A DNA stretch of 64,000 bases, taken from the NCBI GenBank assembly GCA_023454175.1, contig JAEXRW010000008.1, positions 162,922 to 226,921 on the forward strand. Reading direction: 5' to 3'. Below the pieces are notes generated by a model, which searched no databases, had not been told where the DNA came from, and worked only from the letters and a program-made list of their open reading frames with translations. Source of the DNA: Bacillota bacterium. Lineage in GTDB: Bacteria; Bacillota; Clostridia; Christensenellales; JAEXRW01. Of the stretch, positions 8,391 through 15,791 are shown one piece after another. Position 1 is the stretch's first letter. Every line of letters begins with the position of its first letter. A program made the position numbers and the translations under genes.

Positions 8391-9175
8391 GGTTTCACCA
8401 GCCCCGTCAGCATCTTGTCGATGGAGATGAACATCTGGTTAAACAGCGTATCGGTGAACCCTACGTATACGGGGATCACCAGTGCCAGCACCGCCAGCCC
8501 CAGCAGGATCTTCATGGGGATGCCGATGACGAAGATGTTCATCTGCGGTATCGTGCGCACCAGGATGCCCAGCGCCACCTCCCCCAGCAGCCCCGCCACC
8601 ACCACCGGGATGGCCACGTTGATGGCCAGCACGAAGGCCAGGGCAAATACCTCCAGCGCCGTCGTCCCCAGCGTGGCGTTCAGTGCCACCTGCCCTACCG
8701 GTATATGCGCAAAGGTGCTGTTGAGGATGTATATCAGCTTCGTATGCCCGTTCACGCCGAAAAACGTGATCAGCATTACGATATTCAGCAGGTTCCCGGT
8801 CAGCGGCACGTTGGTGTTGCTCATCGTGTCGTACGCGCTGGCCATGCCGAAGTCCATCTGCATGTCCATGATGAACCCCGAAGTCTGGGGGATGGAGAAA
8901 AATAGTGTCGTCACATACCCCAGTACCAGGCCGAAGAGCAGTTCCTTGATGAACATCACCGCGTATCCCCACAGCCCGGCATATGCGATGGTTGGCCCTG
9001 TGGGGTTGGCAGCGAAGATCACATACGCCAGCACCAGGCAAAAGGCCACCTTGACCGTGTTCGGTACGTTCCTGTGCCCGAAGATCGGCGATGCCACGAT
9101 CAGTGCCGTGGTCCGCACGAAGATCAGCAGGAAGTAGTCCATATGGCTGACCAGTGCCGCTATCGCCTGCTCCAT
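8387..9175 (-). CDS. fliR: Flagellar export gate protein FliR
   Basis: 262 residues and about six membrane helices, matching FliR length and topology (for example DYFLLIFVRTTALIVASPIFG near the N-terminus). It forms the export gate with FliP and FliQ. Its stop overlaps the flhB start by 4 bp and it begins 2 bp after fliQ ends, the usual tight packing of this operon. Confidence 0.95.
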   Translation of the reverse strand: MEQAIAALVSHMDYFLLIFVRTTALIVASPIFGHRNVPNTVKVAFCLVLAYVIFAANPTGPTIAYAGLWGYAVMFIKELLFGLVLGYVTTLFFSIPQTSGFIMDMQMDFGMASAYDTMSNTNVPLTGNLLNIVMLITFFGVNGHTKLIYILNSTFAHIPVGQVALNATLGTTALEVFALAFVLAINVAIPVVVAGLLGEVALGILVRTIPQMNIFVIGIPMKILLGLAVLALVIPVYVGFTDTLFNQMFISIDKMLTGLVKP

Positions 9176-9177
9176 GG

Positions 9178-9447
9178 CTACTTGATCACCGTGCCGATGT
9201 AGTCATACATGCGGTGGGTGAAATCCGTCAGGTTGGTCAGCATGAAGCCCGAAAAGATCACGATGGCCAGCAGGATGCCGATGATCTTGGGCACAAAGCT
9301 CAGGGACTGCTCGTTGATCTGCGTCGTCGCCTGGAAGATCGATATGATGATGCCGATAATCAGCCCCACGATCATGGCGGGCGCCGCCACTGTGATCACC
9401 GTATAGATGGCGTCCTGCATCACTTTTATGACTTGTGCCTGGTCCAC
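9178..9447 (-). CDS. fliQ: Flagellar export gate protein FliQ
   Basis: 89 residues with two membrane helices, beginning MDQAQVIKVMQDAIYTVI; the conserved family segment QINEQSLSFVPKIIG lies between the helices. FliQ surrounds the FliP/FliR export pore. The start is GTG at 9447, preceded by a GAGG-containing ribosome site. It is separated from fliP by about 157 bp holding a heptamer array, unlike the 2-bp fliQ-fliR gap. Confidence 0.95.
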   Translation of the reverse strand: MDQAQVIKVMQDAIYTVITVAAPAMIVGLIIGIIISIFQATTQINEQSLSFVPKIIGILLAIVIFSGFMLTNLTDFTHRMYDYIGTVIK

Positions 9448-9541
9448 TTCCGCCTCACCGCTTCGTTGTCAATTGGGGCCTTGTCCCCATTCCCGCATAT
9501 GTAAGTGATTAATATTCAATCCCCGGCAGGGCTACTCAATC

Positions 9542-9602
9542 ATGCCGAAGGCATACCGCAATTCATAATTCTTAACTCTTAACTCTTAATTCTTAATTGT
9601 CT
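9542..9602 (-). repeat. 3'-end heptamer array with GAA-loop hairpin (fliP 3' end)
   Basis: The palindrome ATGCC-GAA-GGCAT at 9542-9554 is followed by ACCGCA and about six 7-bp units at 9561-9602 (ATTCATA, ATTCTTA, ACTCTTA twice, ATTCTTA, ATTGTCT). The array ends just before the fliP stop codon at 9605-9607. Confidence 0.8.
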
Positions 9603-9604
9603 TT

Positions 9605-10411
9605 CTATCCCGTCCCGAAACTGGCTAATAAAGTCTTAACCGTTAACGTCCACCCATCCACGAGCACAAATAGAAGCACCTTGAACGGCAGCGAGATGAC
9701 GACAGGCGGGAGCATCATCATGCCCATCGACATCAGCACGCTCGCCACGATCATGTCGATCACGATAAACGGTATGTATATGAAAAACCCGATCTCAAAC
9801 CCGCGCTTGAGTTCGCTCGTGATGAAAGCCGGGATCAGCACGCGGTTGGGCGTGTCCTGGGGCGTGGCGGGTGCCTTGTCCAGCTTCGCAGTGGAGAGGA
9901 AAAAGTCCAGGTCGCTCTTGAAGGTCTGCTTCAGCATGAATTCCCGCACCGGCTTCATCGCCCGTGTTTCAGCCTCTTTTTCGGTGATCTTATGCTCGAT
10001 ATACGGCTGGTAGGCCGTGGTGTTGATCTGGTCGATGACGGGGGACATCACAAAGAAGGTGAGGAACAAAGCCAGCCCGATGAGCACCTGGTTGGGGGGC
10101 GTCTGCTGCATCCCCAGCCCGTTGCGCACGAAGGCCAGCACGATGACGATCCTGGTGAATCCCGTCAGCATGATGAGGATGGAGGGGAGCAGCGTCAGCA
10201 CCGTCAGCAGCAGCAGGATGTTCACGCTCTCCGCCCGGTCTCCCAGGATGCCGCCCAGCGGCGGGGAGGTATTCGGGTCCTGCGAGGCCGCCGGGCTCGC
10301 ACCGGGGGTGGTGTTTGATCCGCTTCCGTTCAGTGCCGAGCAGCCCGTGAGCAGCACCGCCAGCAGGATGACGAAGAGTGCGATCAGCGTCCATCTCACA
10401 CCTTTTTTCAT
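9605..10411 (-). CDS. fliP: Flagellar export gate protein FliP with lipobox-like signal sequence
   Basis: 268 residues. The N-terminal signal sequence ends in LLTGC (20-24), a lipobox-like motif. A Ser/Pro/Asn-rich linker (about 25-55) leads to the conserved FliP core (ILLLLTVLTLLPSILIMLTG, FTRIVIVLAFVRNGLG, and the C-terminal pair of helices). FliP is the main subunit of the export gate. Cleavable signal peptides are normal for FliP, but a cysteine in lipobox context is not typical. The start overlaps the fliO stop (ATGA). Confidence 0.95.
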   Translation of the reverse strand: MKKGVRWTLIALFVILLAVLLTGCSALNGSGSNTTPGASPAASQDPNTSPPLGGILGDRAESVNILLLLTVLTLLPSILIMLTGFTRIVIVLAFVRNGLGMQQTPPNQVLIGLALFLTFFVMSPVIDQINTTAYQPYIEHKITEKEAETRAMKPVREFMLKQTFKSDLDFFLSTAKLDKAPATPQDTPNRVLIPAFITSELKRGFEIGFFIYIPFIVIDMIVASVLMSMGMMMLPPVVISLPFKVLLFVLVDGWTLTVKTLLASFGTG

Positions 10412-10917
10412 AGTCCGTCACCGCCCCTGCCTTTGTTCTCTCCGTACCGCTGTTTCCGTGCCTCGATGGCTTCCATGATCTTGGAATACTCGTCCCCTTC
10501 GCCGGGTTTAGGTGATGTTTTAACCGCTTTGGCCTCTGCCGCGGCGTTCGCCCGCGCCTTTCGCAGTTCCTCCTGGGCGTGGGTGGAGTAGCTCAGGAAT
10601 CCCTTGATCTTGTCCAGGAACCCCTTCCTTTCAGGGTCCGGCGCTCCCGGGTCATCCTGGGCTGCGATGAACGTGCCGTCTGCGATCTCCCCCAGCATGA
10701 CCATCGTCTGGTTGGTCACGCCGATGAGGAACCCCTTGTCGCCTGTGCGTACCAGCATGATGTATTTCCCCCGGGAAACGTAAAGCCTGTCCACGACCTC
10801 CATGTAGGCGGTCCGGGACAGGCGCTTCATTCTCCTGGATAAAAACCTGGTTGTAAAATAGGCCGCTATCAATACGAGTATCAGTACGCAGATGAGTCCG
10901 ATCGTATCCCAGCCCAC
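10408..10917 (-). CDS. fliO: Flagellar biosynthesis protein FliO/FliZ
   Basis: 169 residues. A single N-terminal membrane helix (about 5-25) is followed by a small beta-rich FliO domain (EVVDRLYVSRGKYIMLVRTG, IGVTNQTMVMLGEI) and a charged C-terminal tail. FliO stabilises FliP during gate assembly. The start is GTG at 10917 with a GGGGGA ribosome site. Only 91 bp separate it from fliE, where most Firmicutes have some fifteen intervening genes. Confidence 0.88.
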   Translation of the reverse strand: MGWDTIGLICVLILVLIAAYFTTRFLSRRMKRLSRTAYMEVVDRLYVSRGKYIMLVRTGDKGFLIGVTNQTMVMLGEIADGTFIAAQDDPGAPDPERKGFLDKIKGFLSYSTHAQEELRKARANAAAEAKAVKTSPKPGEGDEYSKIMEAIEARKQRYGENKGRGGDGL

Positions 10918-11008
10918 TCGAAATTTTCCCCCTTCGGTTAATGAGGATATATGAAGTCAGTCAATCAGAGTCCCTCCACGCCCCGTAGCTGGGGAATGCA
11001 CAAAAGGG

Positions 11009-11305
11009 TTATACCTGCATCCGCATGATCTCGTTGTACGCGTCGATGACCTTGTTGCGTATCTGGATGGTCAGCTGGAGCGCCAGCTCGGCTTTCTGCG
11101 CCTCGATCATCGTGGTATGGATGCCGGCTTCCTCCCCGCTCAGCAGCGCCATGTTGCCCGCCTGGTCCGCCGCATTGGTTTCGTTGGTCATATTGATGGC
11201 TTCATTCAGCACGTCGGTAAAGCTGCTGTTGGCCGGATTGGATGCGCCTGTCGCCTGCGTGGATGTTATTGCGTTTTGTATTCCGGCTATCGCGTTTACT
11301 GCCAT
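11009..11305 (-). CDS. fliE: Flagellar MS-ring/rod junction protein FliE
   Basis: 98 residues with the FliE C-terminal signature MIEAQKAELALQLTIQIRNKVIDAYNEIMRMQV (its helical half is visible from about residue 65). It is preceded by a GAGGTGATCAA ribosome site. FliE joins the MS ring to the rod and is an early export substrate. It follows flgB and flgC as usual, but fliF is not downstream; fliO is. Confidence 0.95.
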   Translation of the reverse strand: MAVNAIAGIQNAITSTQATGASNPANSSFTDVLNEAINMTNETNAADQAGNMALLSGEEAGIHTTMIEAQKAELALQLTIQIRNKVIDAYNEIMRMQV

Positions 11306-11343
11306 TTGATCACCTCATACATTCATTCTCGAAAATCTAATAT

Positions 11344-11398
11344 TCAAATCCATGGCGAGTTGCGGCGTGTACGTAACTCGCCATACCTATAAGGCAGG
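11344..11398. other. Hairpin element with conserved 13-nt loop (copy 1)
   Basis: TCAAATCC (11344-11351) precedes a perfect 10-bp stem ATGGCGAGTT/AACTCGCCAT (11352-11361 and 11375-11384) enclosing the 13-nt loop GCGGCGTGTACGT, followed by ACCTATAAGGCAGG. Copy 2 at 44034-44088 has the same left flank, the same loop, the same stem length and a similar right flank, but an unrelated stem sequence. It lies in the gap between flgC and fliE, which also holds other small inverted repeats (11400-11470). No known family is recognised. Confidence 0.7.
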
Positions 11399-11474
11399 GG
11401 GGTATCCGAGCGACCGCACCTGCAAGGTGCAGCGAGGTATCCAGGGGGGGCTGGCAAGTCCTCCCTGGAAGAAG

Positions 11475-11912
11475 TTATCTTCCTATTTCTAAAGCTTTAA
11501 CTGCCATGTTCTTTGTCGCATTGAGCGCGGTCACGTTCGCCTCGTAGGACCGCGTCGCCGACATCATGTCCAGCATCTCGGTCACGATATCCACGTTCGG
11601 CATCGCCACATACCCGTTGGCGTCCGCATCGGGGTTGGTGGGGTCATAGTTCATGATGAACGGGCTGTTGTCTTCCACGATGGCGGAGACCTGTACGCCG
11701 TTGCCCAGCACCGCATCCCGCGCGTCGTTGAGGTACTGTGAAAATACCGAGCCTTCATTCTGGGAGAGCACCGCTATCCTGCGGCGGTAGGGTCCGCCGT
11801 TTGCGGTGCGCGTGGTGTTGGCGTTTGCGATATTCTCACTGATCACGTCCATCCGCATGCGCTGGGCCGTCAGGGCCGATGCGCTGATATCCATGGATTT
11901 CATGAAGCTCAT
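11475..11912 (-). CDS. flgC: Flagellar proximal rod protein FlgC
   Basis: 145 residues. It shows the rod-protein N-terminal motif SASALTAQRMRMDVISENIANANTT and the C-terminal motif EMLDMMSATRSYEANVTALNATK, both diagnostic of FlgC. The ATG at 11912 is preferred over an in-frame GTG at 11921 because GGGAAG lies 8 nt upstream. It overlaps the flgB end only through the leader, giving tight coupling. Confidence 0.95.
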   Translation of the reverse strand: MSFMKSMDISASALTAQRMRMDVISENIANANTTRTANGGPYRRRIAVLSQNEGSVFSQYLNDARDAVLGNGVQVSAIVEDNSPFIMNYDPTNPDADANGYVAMPNVDIVTEMLDMMSATRSYEANVTALNATKNMAVKALEIGR

Positions 11913-11917
11913 TCGTG

Positions 11918-12325
11918 TCACTTCCCTTCCGTGATCGCCAGCCTCAGGCGGTTGTACTCGCTGGTGAGTTTCTGCACCAGCGTATCGTAATAGATGTTGT
12001 TCTTGGCCAGTTCCGTCATCTCGTGGTCGATGTCCACGTTGTTGCCGTCCATCCGCATGGTCGTATTGGAGTCCTGCACGATCTGTACGGGCACGTCGTC
12101 CACGCTGGGCGAACCGATATTCATGTGGCCCTTGCGGGTCTTGCGTGCTGCGAAATCACCCTGCTCCAGCGCCTGTTTGAATGCGTCTTCAAATTCCACA
12201 TGGGAGGTCTTGAAACCGGGGGTGTCGGCGTTGGCGATATTGTTGAGGATCACCTGGTGCCTTGTCCAGGATGCATCCAGTCCTTTTTCCAAGTATTTGG
12301 TGTCTCTGAAGATATCCTCCAGCAT
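11918..12325 (-). CDS. flgB: Flagellar proximal rod protein FlgB
   Basis: 135 residues from the ATG at 12325, which has AAGGAG ten nt upstream; the longer open frame extends into the leader. The motif RHQVILNNIANADTPGFK is the rod-family N-terminal signature, and the C-terminal helix carries YYDTLVQKLTSEYNRLRLAI. It is the first gene of the flgB-flgC-fliE-fliO-to-sigD run and is preceded by a sigma-A promoter and a structured leader. Confidence 0.95.
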   Translation of the reverse strand: MLEDIFRDTKYLEKGLDASWTRHQVILNNIANADTPGFKTSHVEFEDAFKQALEQGDFAARKTRKGHMNIGSPSVDDVPVQIVQDSNTTMRMDGNNVDIDHEMTELAKNNIYYDTLVQKLTSEYNRLRLAITEGK

Positions 12326-12390
12326 GTTTGTTTCACTCCTTGATGTCTTTGCCGCTTTCGTGTACATTGATAGATGAAACATTCTGCACA

Positions 12391-12439
12391 GGGGTAAAGC
12401 CTTTAACCCCATGTCACGGCGCTTTTCCGGCATGGGGTT
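12391..12439 (-). promoter_or_regulatory. Structured 5' leader of the flgB operon with two mutually exclusive hairpins
   Basis: In the transcript AACCCCATG pairs with CATGGGGTT (9 bp, 12431-12439 with 12405-12413). The same CATGGGGTTAAAG segment can instead pair with the following CTTTACCCC (to 12391). Such competing pairings are typical of regulatory leaders, but neither hairpin carries a U-tract or covers the flgB ribosome site about 50 nt downstream. It does not match the c-di-GMP-I or -II riboswitch patterns I know. Confidence 0.45.
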
Positions 12440-12452
12440 TCTTATTTAAATA

Positions 12453-12481
12453 AGTATACAACATATACCAACCTATTTCAA
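12453..12481 (-). promoter_or_regulatory. Sigma-A promoter of the flgB-to-sigD operon
   Basis: On the minus strand TTGAAA, a 17-nt spacer and TATACT lie about 130 bp upstream of flgB. The match to the vegetative consensus is strong, which fits early, sigma-D-independent expression of the basal body, export apparatus and sigD itself. The remaining 12482-12665 shows no other clear element. Confidence 0.7.
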
Positions 12482-12665
12482 CATTTAATAACACGAATTG
12501 CCATGGTTATGTGTTCCATCACATCCGGCTGGATATCGGCTGCTCCGGTATGTTGAGCTGTTCAAATCCTTTTGAATGGTCATCATCCCTGACGAGGCTG
12601 GTAGATTGCCCCATGCTTTCGAATGATATTGTTCCAATGTTTAACTGTGATAGTACTGCCCTAAG

Positions 12666-13700
12666 TTATTTTTTGGGATTGCACCACCTTTCGATCTCGC
12701 CTGCGATCCCGTTCAGGGATACCTGCTTGTCCACCGCGCCGATCTCCTTGGCTACCGCCGGCATCCCGTAGACGATGCAGCTTTCCTCGTCTTGGCCGAT
12801 GGTGGAAGCCCCTGCGTTTTTCATCTTCAGCAGGCCCTTGGCCCCGTCGCTCCCCATCCCGGTGAGGATCACGCCCAGCGCGCGGTTTCCCGCCGCCTTG
12901 GCCACGGATTCGAAAAGGACGTCCACCGAGGGGCAGTGCCCGCTCACCTTCTCGCCCTCCCTGCAGGAAACACTGTAGCCGTTGTTGTGCTGCATCACCT
13001 TCATCTGCAGGTTGCCCGGTGCGATCAGCGCCCTTCCCGGCAGCACTTCGTCTCCGTCCGCCGCTTCCTTGATCTCCATGCCGCAGGTATTGTTCAGGCG
13101 TTCTGCGTACAGGCGGGTGAAAACCGGTGGCATGTGCTGGACCACCACGATACCCGGCAGGTTCCTGCCCAGTTTGCACAGGATGTTCTGGATGGCTTCC
13201 GTGCCGCCCGTTGAGGCGCCGATAGCGATGATGCGCTCCTGTTCACGGGGTTTACCGTTCACGCCTGCCTGCAGGGCTGGCACTCTTTTTTTGTTCTGGC
13301 CCACCTTTGCGACCGATGCGATCTTGATCTTCAGCGTCAGTTCTGAGAGGAAGGCTTCCCTTCCCGCCGCATTGTTCGTTGTCGTTTTATGGACGAAATC
13401 CACAGCCCCGGCGCTCAGTGCGTCAAATACACTGCCGTTCAGCGAGCTGACCACCACCACGGGCAGGGGATGGACCGGCATCAGTTTTTTGAGCAAATCG
13501 ATACCGTTCATTTTCGGCATCTCCACGTCCAGCGTCATGACGTCGGGCTGCAGCTTTTCGATCTTCTCCATGGCGTCGAACGGGTCCGCCGCCGTCCCGA
13601 CGACCTCTATGCTCGGGTCCTTGCCGATGTTTGAAGAAATGAGTTCCCGCATCAGCATCGAGTCGTCCACGACCAGTACCTTTATCTTCTTGATGCCCAT
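12666..13700 (-). CDS. cheB: Chemotaxis methylesterase/deamidase CheB
   Basis: 344 residues. An N-terminal receiver domain (acidic pocket D12/D13, phosphoacceptor D58 in TLDVEMPKMNG) is joined to a CheB methylesterase domain. The catalytic Ser is in IGASTGGTEAI, the His in VVQHMPP and the Asp in GMGSDGA. It demethylates or deamidates chemoreceptors and opposes CheR, which is encoded just upstream. The start is preceded by only a weak ribosome site, so coupling to cheR (3-bp gap) is likely. Confidence 0.97.
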   Translation of the reverse strand: MGIKKIKVLVVDDSMLMRELISSNIGKDPSIEVVGTAADPFDAMEKIEKLQPDVMTLDVEMPKMNGIDLLKKLMPVHPLPVVVVSSLNGSVFDALSAGAVDFVHKTTTNNAAGREAFLSELTLKIKIASVAKVGQNKKRVPALQAGVNGKPREQERIIAIGASTGGTEAIQNILCKLGRNLPGIVVVQHMPPVFTRLYAERLNNTCGMEIKEAADGDEVLPGRALIAPGNLQMKVMQHNNGYSVSCREGEKVSGHCPSVDVLFESVAKAAGNRALGVILTGMGSDGAKGLLKMKNAGASTIGQDEESCIVYGMPAVAKEIGAVDKQVSLNGIAGEIERWCNPKK

Positions 13701-13703
13701 TTT

Positions 13704-14519
13704 TTAACCCGCTTTCTTCAATATCGAAGGCATGACATATTTGTACCGGGTCATGTTCCTGTCCACAGATTCCGACTGCCCGATGAAAAGGTAGCCCCCC
13801 GGCTTTGTCGCGTCATAAAACCGTTCGATCAGTTCATTCTTTGAGTCCTTGTCAAAGTAGATCATCACGTTGCGGCAAAAGATCACGTCGAACTGCTTTT
13901 TGAAGGGGAAATGCCCCTCCATCAGGTTGAACGTACGGAAGATCACTTCATCCCGGATCTCTTTTCTCACCTGCCACTGTCCGCCGGCCAGCTTGTGAAA
14001 ATAGGAAAGCTTCCACCCCGGCGGCACCTTTTCCAGGTTTTCCGCGGGATAGATGCCTTCCACCGCCGCATTCAGCGCCTTGGCCGAGATGTCGGTAGCC
14101 AGTATTTTCGAGTCCCACTGCTTTTTTTCATCCTCCAGGAAATCGCTGATCAGCATGGCCAGGGTGTAGGGTTCCTCGCCCGTGGAACAGCCCGCGCTCC
14201 AGATGCGCATATCCTTTTCCCGGACGTTTGCCTTGAGTTCGGGCAGTATCACCCGCTGGAAATAGACGAAATGGTCCCATTCGCGCATGAAATAGGAATA
14301 GTTCGTGGTCAGGTGGTTCACCAGTTGCTGGCGCTCCCCGCCGGATGGGTCGTCCATCACCGTCTTGATGAAGGCGCCGTAATCGTCATAGCCCCGCTTC
14401 GTGAGGTAATTGCCCAGGCGTCCCTCCACCAGCGTCCGCTTTGCGCGCAGGTTGATCCCGTAATTCCTGTTCATGTATTCCGTCAATGTGCGGAATTCTT
14501 CATCCTTCAGTTGCAGCAT
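13704..14519 (-). CDS. cheR: Chemotaxis receptor methyltransferase CheR
   Basis: 271 residues. The N-terminal helical domain (about 1-75) precedes an S-adenosylmethionine-dependent methyltransferase domain with the SAM motif IWSAGCSTGEEPYTLAM and the family segment FDVIFCRNVMIYFD. It methylates chemoreceptor glutamates. AAGGTGAG precedes the start. It forms a cheW-cheR-cheB group with its neighbours. Confidence 0.97.
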   Translation of the reverse strand: MLQLKDEEFRTLTEYMNRNYGINLRAKRTLVEGRLGNYLTKRGYDDYGAFIKTVMDDPSGGERQQLVNHLTTNYSYFMREWDHFVYFQRVILPELKANVREKDMRIWSAGCSTGEEPYTLAMLISDFLEDEKKQWDSKILATDISAKALNAAVEGIYPAENLEKVPPGWKLSYFHKLAGGQWQVRKEIRDEVIFRTFNLMEGHFPFKKQFDVIFCRNVMIYFDKDSKNELIERFYDATKPGGYLFIGQSESVDRNMTRYKYVMPSILKKAG

Positions 14520-14611
14520 TTTCTCACCTTGTAGTTTGGATTATGCCTGATATGCAGGTTACATGCGGTAGAGCCGATAACCGCTTTCACCGGTTCATGG
14601 CCGGTGTTTTT

Positions 14612-15076
14612 TTAATCTTCCGCCGCCAGGAGCCTTTCGCAGTCCAGCAGCAGCTTGGGCCCTTCGTCCGTTACGCCGATGCCCGAGAGGAATTTATTGT
14701 ACAGCCCGCTGCGGAAATCCGGTGCGGGTTCGATATGCGCATCGTCGATGTTCGTCACCTCGGCCACGCTGTCCACGATGAATCCCACCGTCACGTCCGC
14801 CGCGTCCACCACGATGATGCAGGTCCGCTCGCTGTACGCGATTTGTTCCTTGTGGAAGCGCAGGCGCATGTCGATCACAGGGATCACCTTGCCCCGCAGG
14901 TTGATGATGCCCAGCACATAGTCGGGTGTTTCGGGCACGATGGTGATGGGGTGCATGCCGATGATCTCCGTCACATGGCGTATTTCAAACCCGTACGTCT
15001 CCCCGCCCACCCGGAATGTCATATACCGCCCGTGCTGGGTGTCTTCCTCTTCCAGCATCTTTGCCGCTTCGGCCAT
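14612..15076 (-). CDS. cheW: Chemotaxis coupling protein CheW
   Basis: 154 residues of a single CheW domain (YMTFRVGGETYGFEIRHVTEIIG, GIINLRGKVIPVIDMRLRF). The ATG at 15076 is preferred over an upstream in-frame GTG at 15097 because GGGGGA lies 7 nt before it. CheW couples chemoreceptors to the CheA kinase, which is encoded in the divergent plus-strand operon at 24791-26797; that operon has no cheW of its own. Confidence 0.95.
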   Translation of the reverse strand: MAEAAKMLEEEDTQHGRYMTFRVGGETYGFEIRHVTEIIGMHPITIVPETPDYVLGIINLRGKVIPVIDMRLRFHKEQIAYSERTCIIVVDAADVTVGFIVDSVAEVTNIDDAHIEPAPDFRSGLYNKFLSGIGVTDEGPKLLLDCERLLAAED

Positions 15077-15127
15077 ATCTTTGTCCCCCGTCTGCACTAT
15101 TTGTAAATATTAACGATATAAACTTTG

Positions 15128-15267
15128 CAAGGCTCCCCTCGCAGGGTCATAATAATTACCCCCGCAGGGCTTGCAACAATTCTTGATTTTTTAACTCTTA
15201 ATCATTAACTGCTTATCCCCGCAGGGCCAGCCTTAACTCTCAACTGTCAACTTTCAACTCTCAACTA
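15128..15267 (-). repeat. 3'-end heptamer array with GCA-loop modules (yaaR 3' end)
   Basis: Three CGCAGGG modules (near 15137, 15160 and 15217) precede five 7-bp units at 15233-15267: TTAACTC, TCAACTG, TCAACTT, TCAACTC, TCAACTA. The last unit contains the TAG stop of yaaR. A degraded additional stretch of TTAACTC-like units lies at 15190-15210. Confidence 0.75.
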
Positions 15268-15720
15268 TAGAAACATGTCCACCAGTATTCCGCGGATGTC
15301 ATCGGCCATCTGCATCAGTGCGATATTGTCCGCCTGGTCCTTCAGGACCTCGGAGGCCATGTCGTCGAGTTTCTGGTTGATCCTGCGTATCAGCGCAAAG
15401 ACCTTGTGCCTGCCGTTGAGATCCGTCTTGGATAGCTTGGAAAAAGCATAGGAGTTGCTCACCGTCTCGTTCACCAGTTGGGTGATCAGCTCCCTGTATT
15501 TCTGCAGTTCCTTTATGTCCGCCCTTTTGGCGACCACTGCGCCCTGGGCATAGATGCTGTCCGTCAGGTCCTTTATATGCTTTTCATAGTTTGCATTGTA
15601 GACCGTATTCAGCTGCCGGCGAAATTCCAGCCCCGCGTCCATATTCCCGTGTCTTTCTTCGGGGGAAGGGGTCCTGAATATCTCCACCTTGGATTTGTTG
15701 ATGTCCTCTATCTTCATCAT
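15265..15720 (-). CDS. YaaR/DUF327 family protein
   Basis: 151 residues, mostly helical, with the family pattern EFRRQLNTVYNANYEKHIKDL, LQKYRELITQLVNETVSNSYAFSKLSK and KVFALIRRINQKLDDM. This matches YaaR (DUF327), a family of unknown function frequently placed in clostridial flagellar clusters. Here it lies between an FlgN-like chaperone and cheW. A chaperone-like or regulatory role is possible but unproven. Confidence 0.8.
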   Translation of the reverse strand: MMKIEDINKSKVEIFRTPSPEERHGNMDAGLEFRRQLNTVYNANYEKHIKDLTDSIYAQGAVVAKRADIKELQKYRELITQLVNETVSNSYAFSKLSKTDLNGRHKVFALIRRINQKLDDMASEVLKDQADNIALMQMADDIRGILVDMFL

Positions 15721-15791
15721 CGTGATTGCCTGCCTTTAGTGGGCCGGGGTTTTCATGCCCTGGCCCGCGGGTGCTGTTGCATGTGATGGCT

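Noticed and set aside
11344..11351. tRNA T-arm (TTCAAATCC)
   Set aside because: The word resembles a T-loop, but no acceptor, D or anticodon arms surround either copy.
12391..12439. c-di-GMP riboswitch before flgB
   Set aside because: The conserved GEMM core (GCAAAGCC-like and tetraloop-receptor segments) is not present.
12559..12577. Third copy of the conserved-loop hairpin, starting from TCAAATCC at 12560
   Set aside because: The 13-nt loop and the complementary stems are absent.
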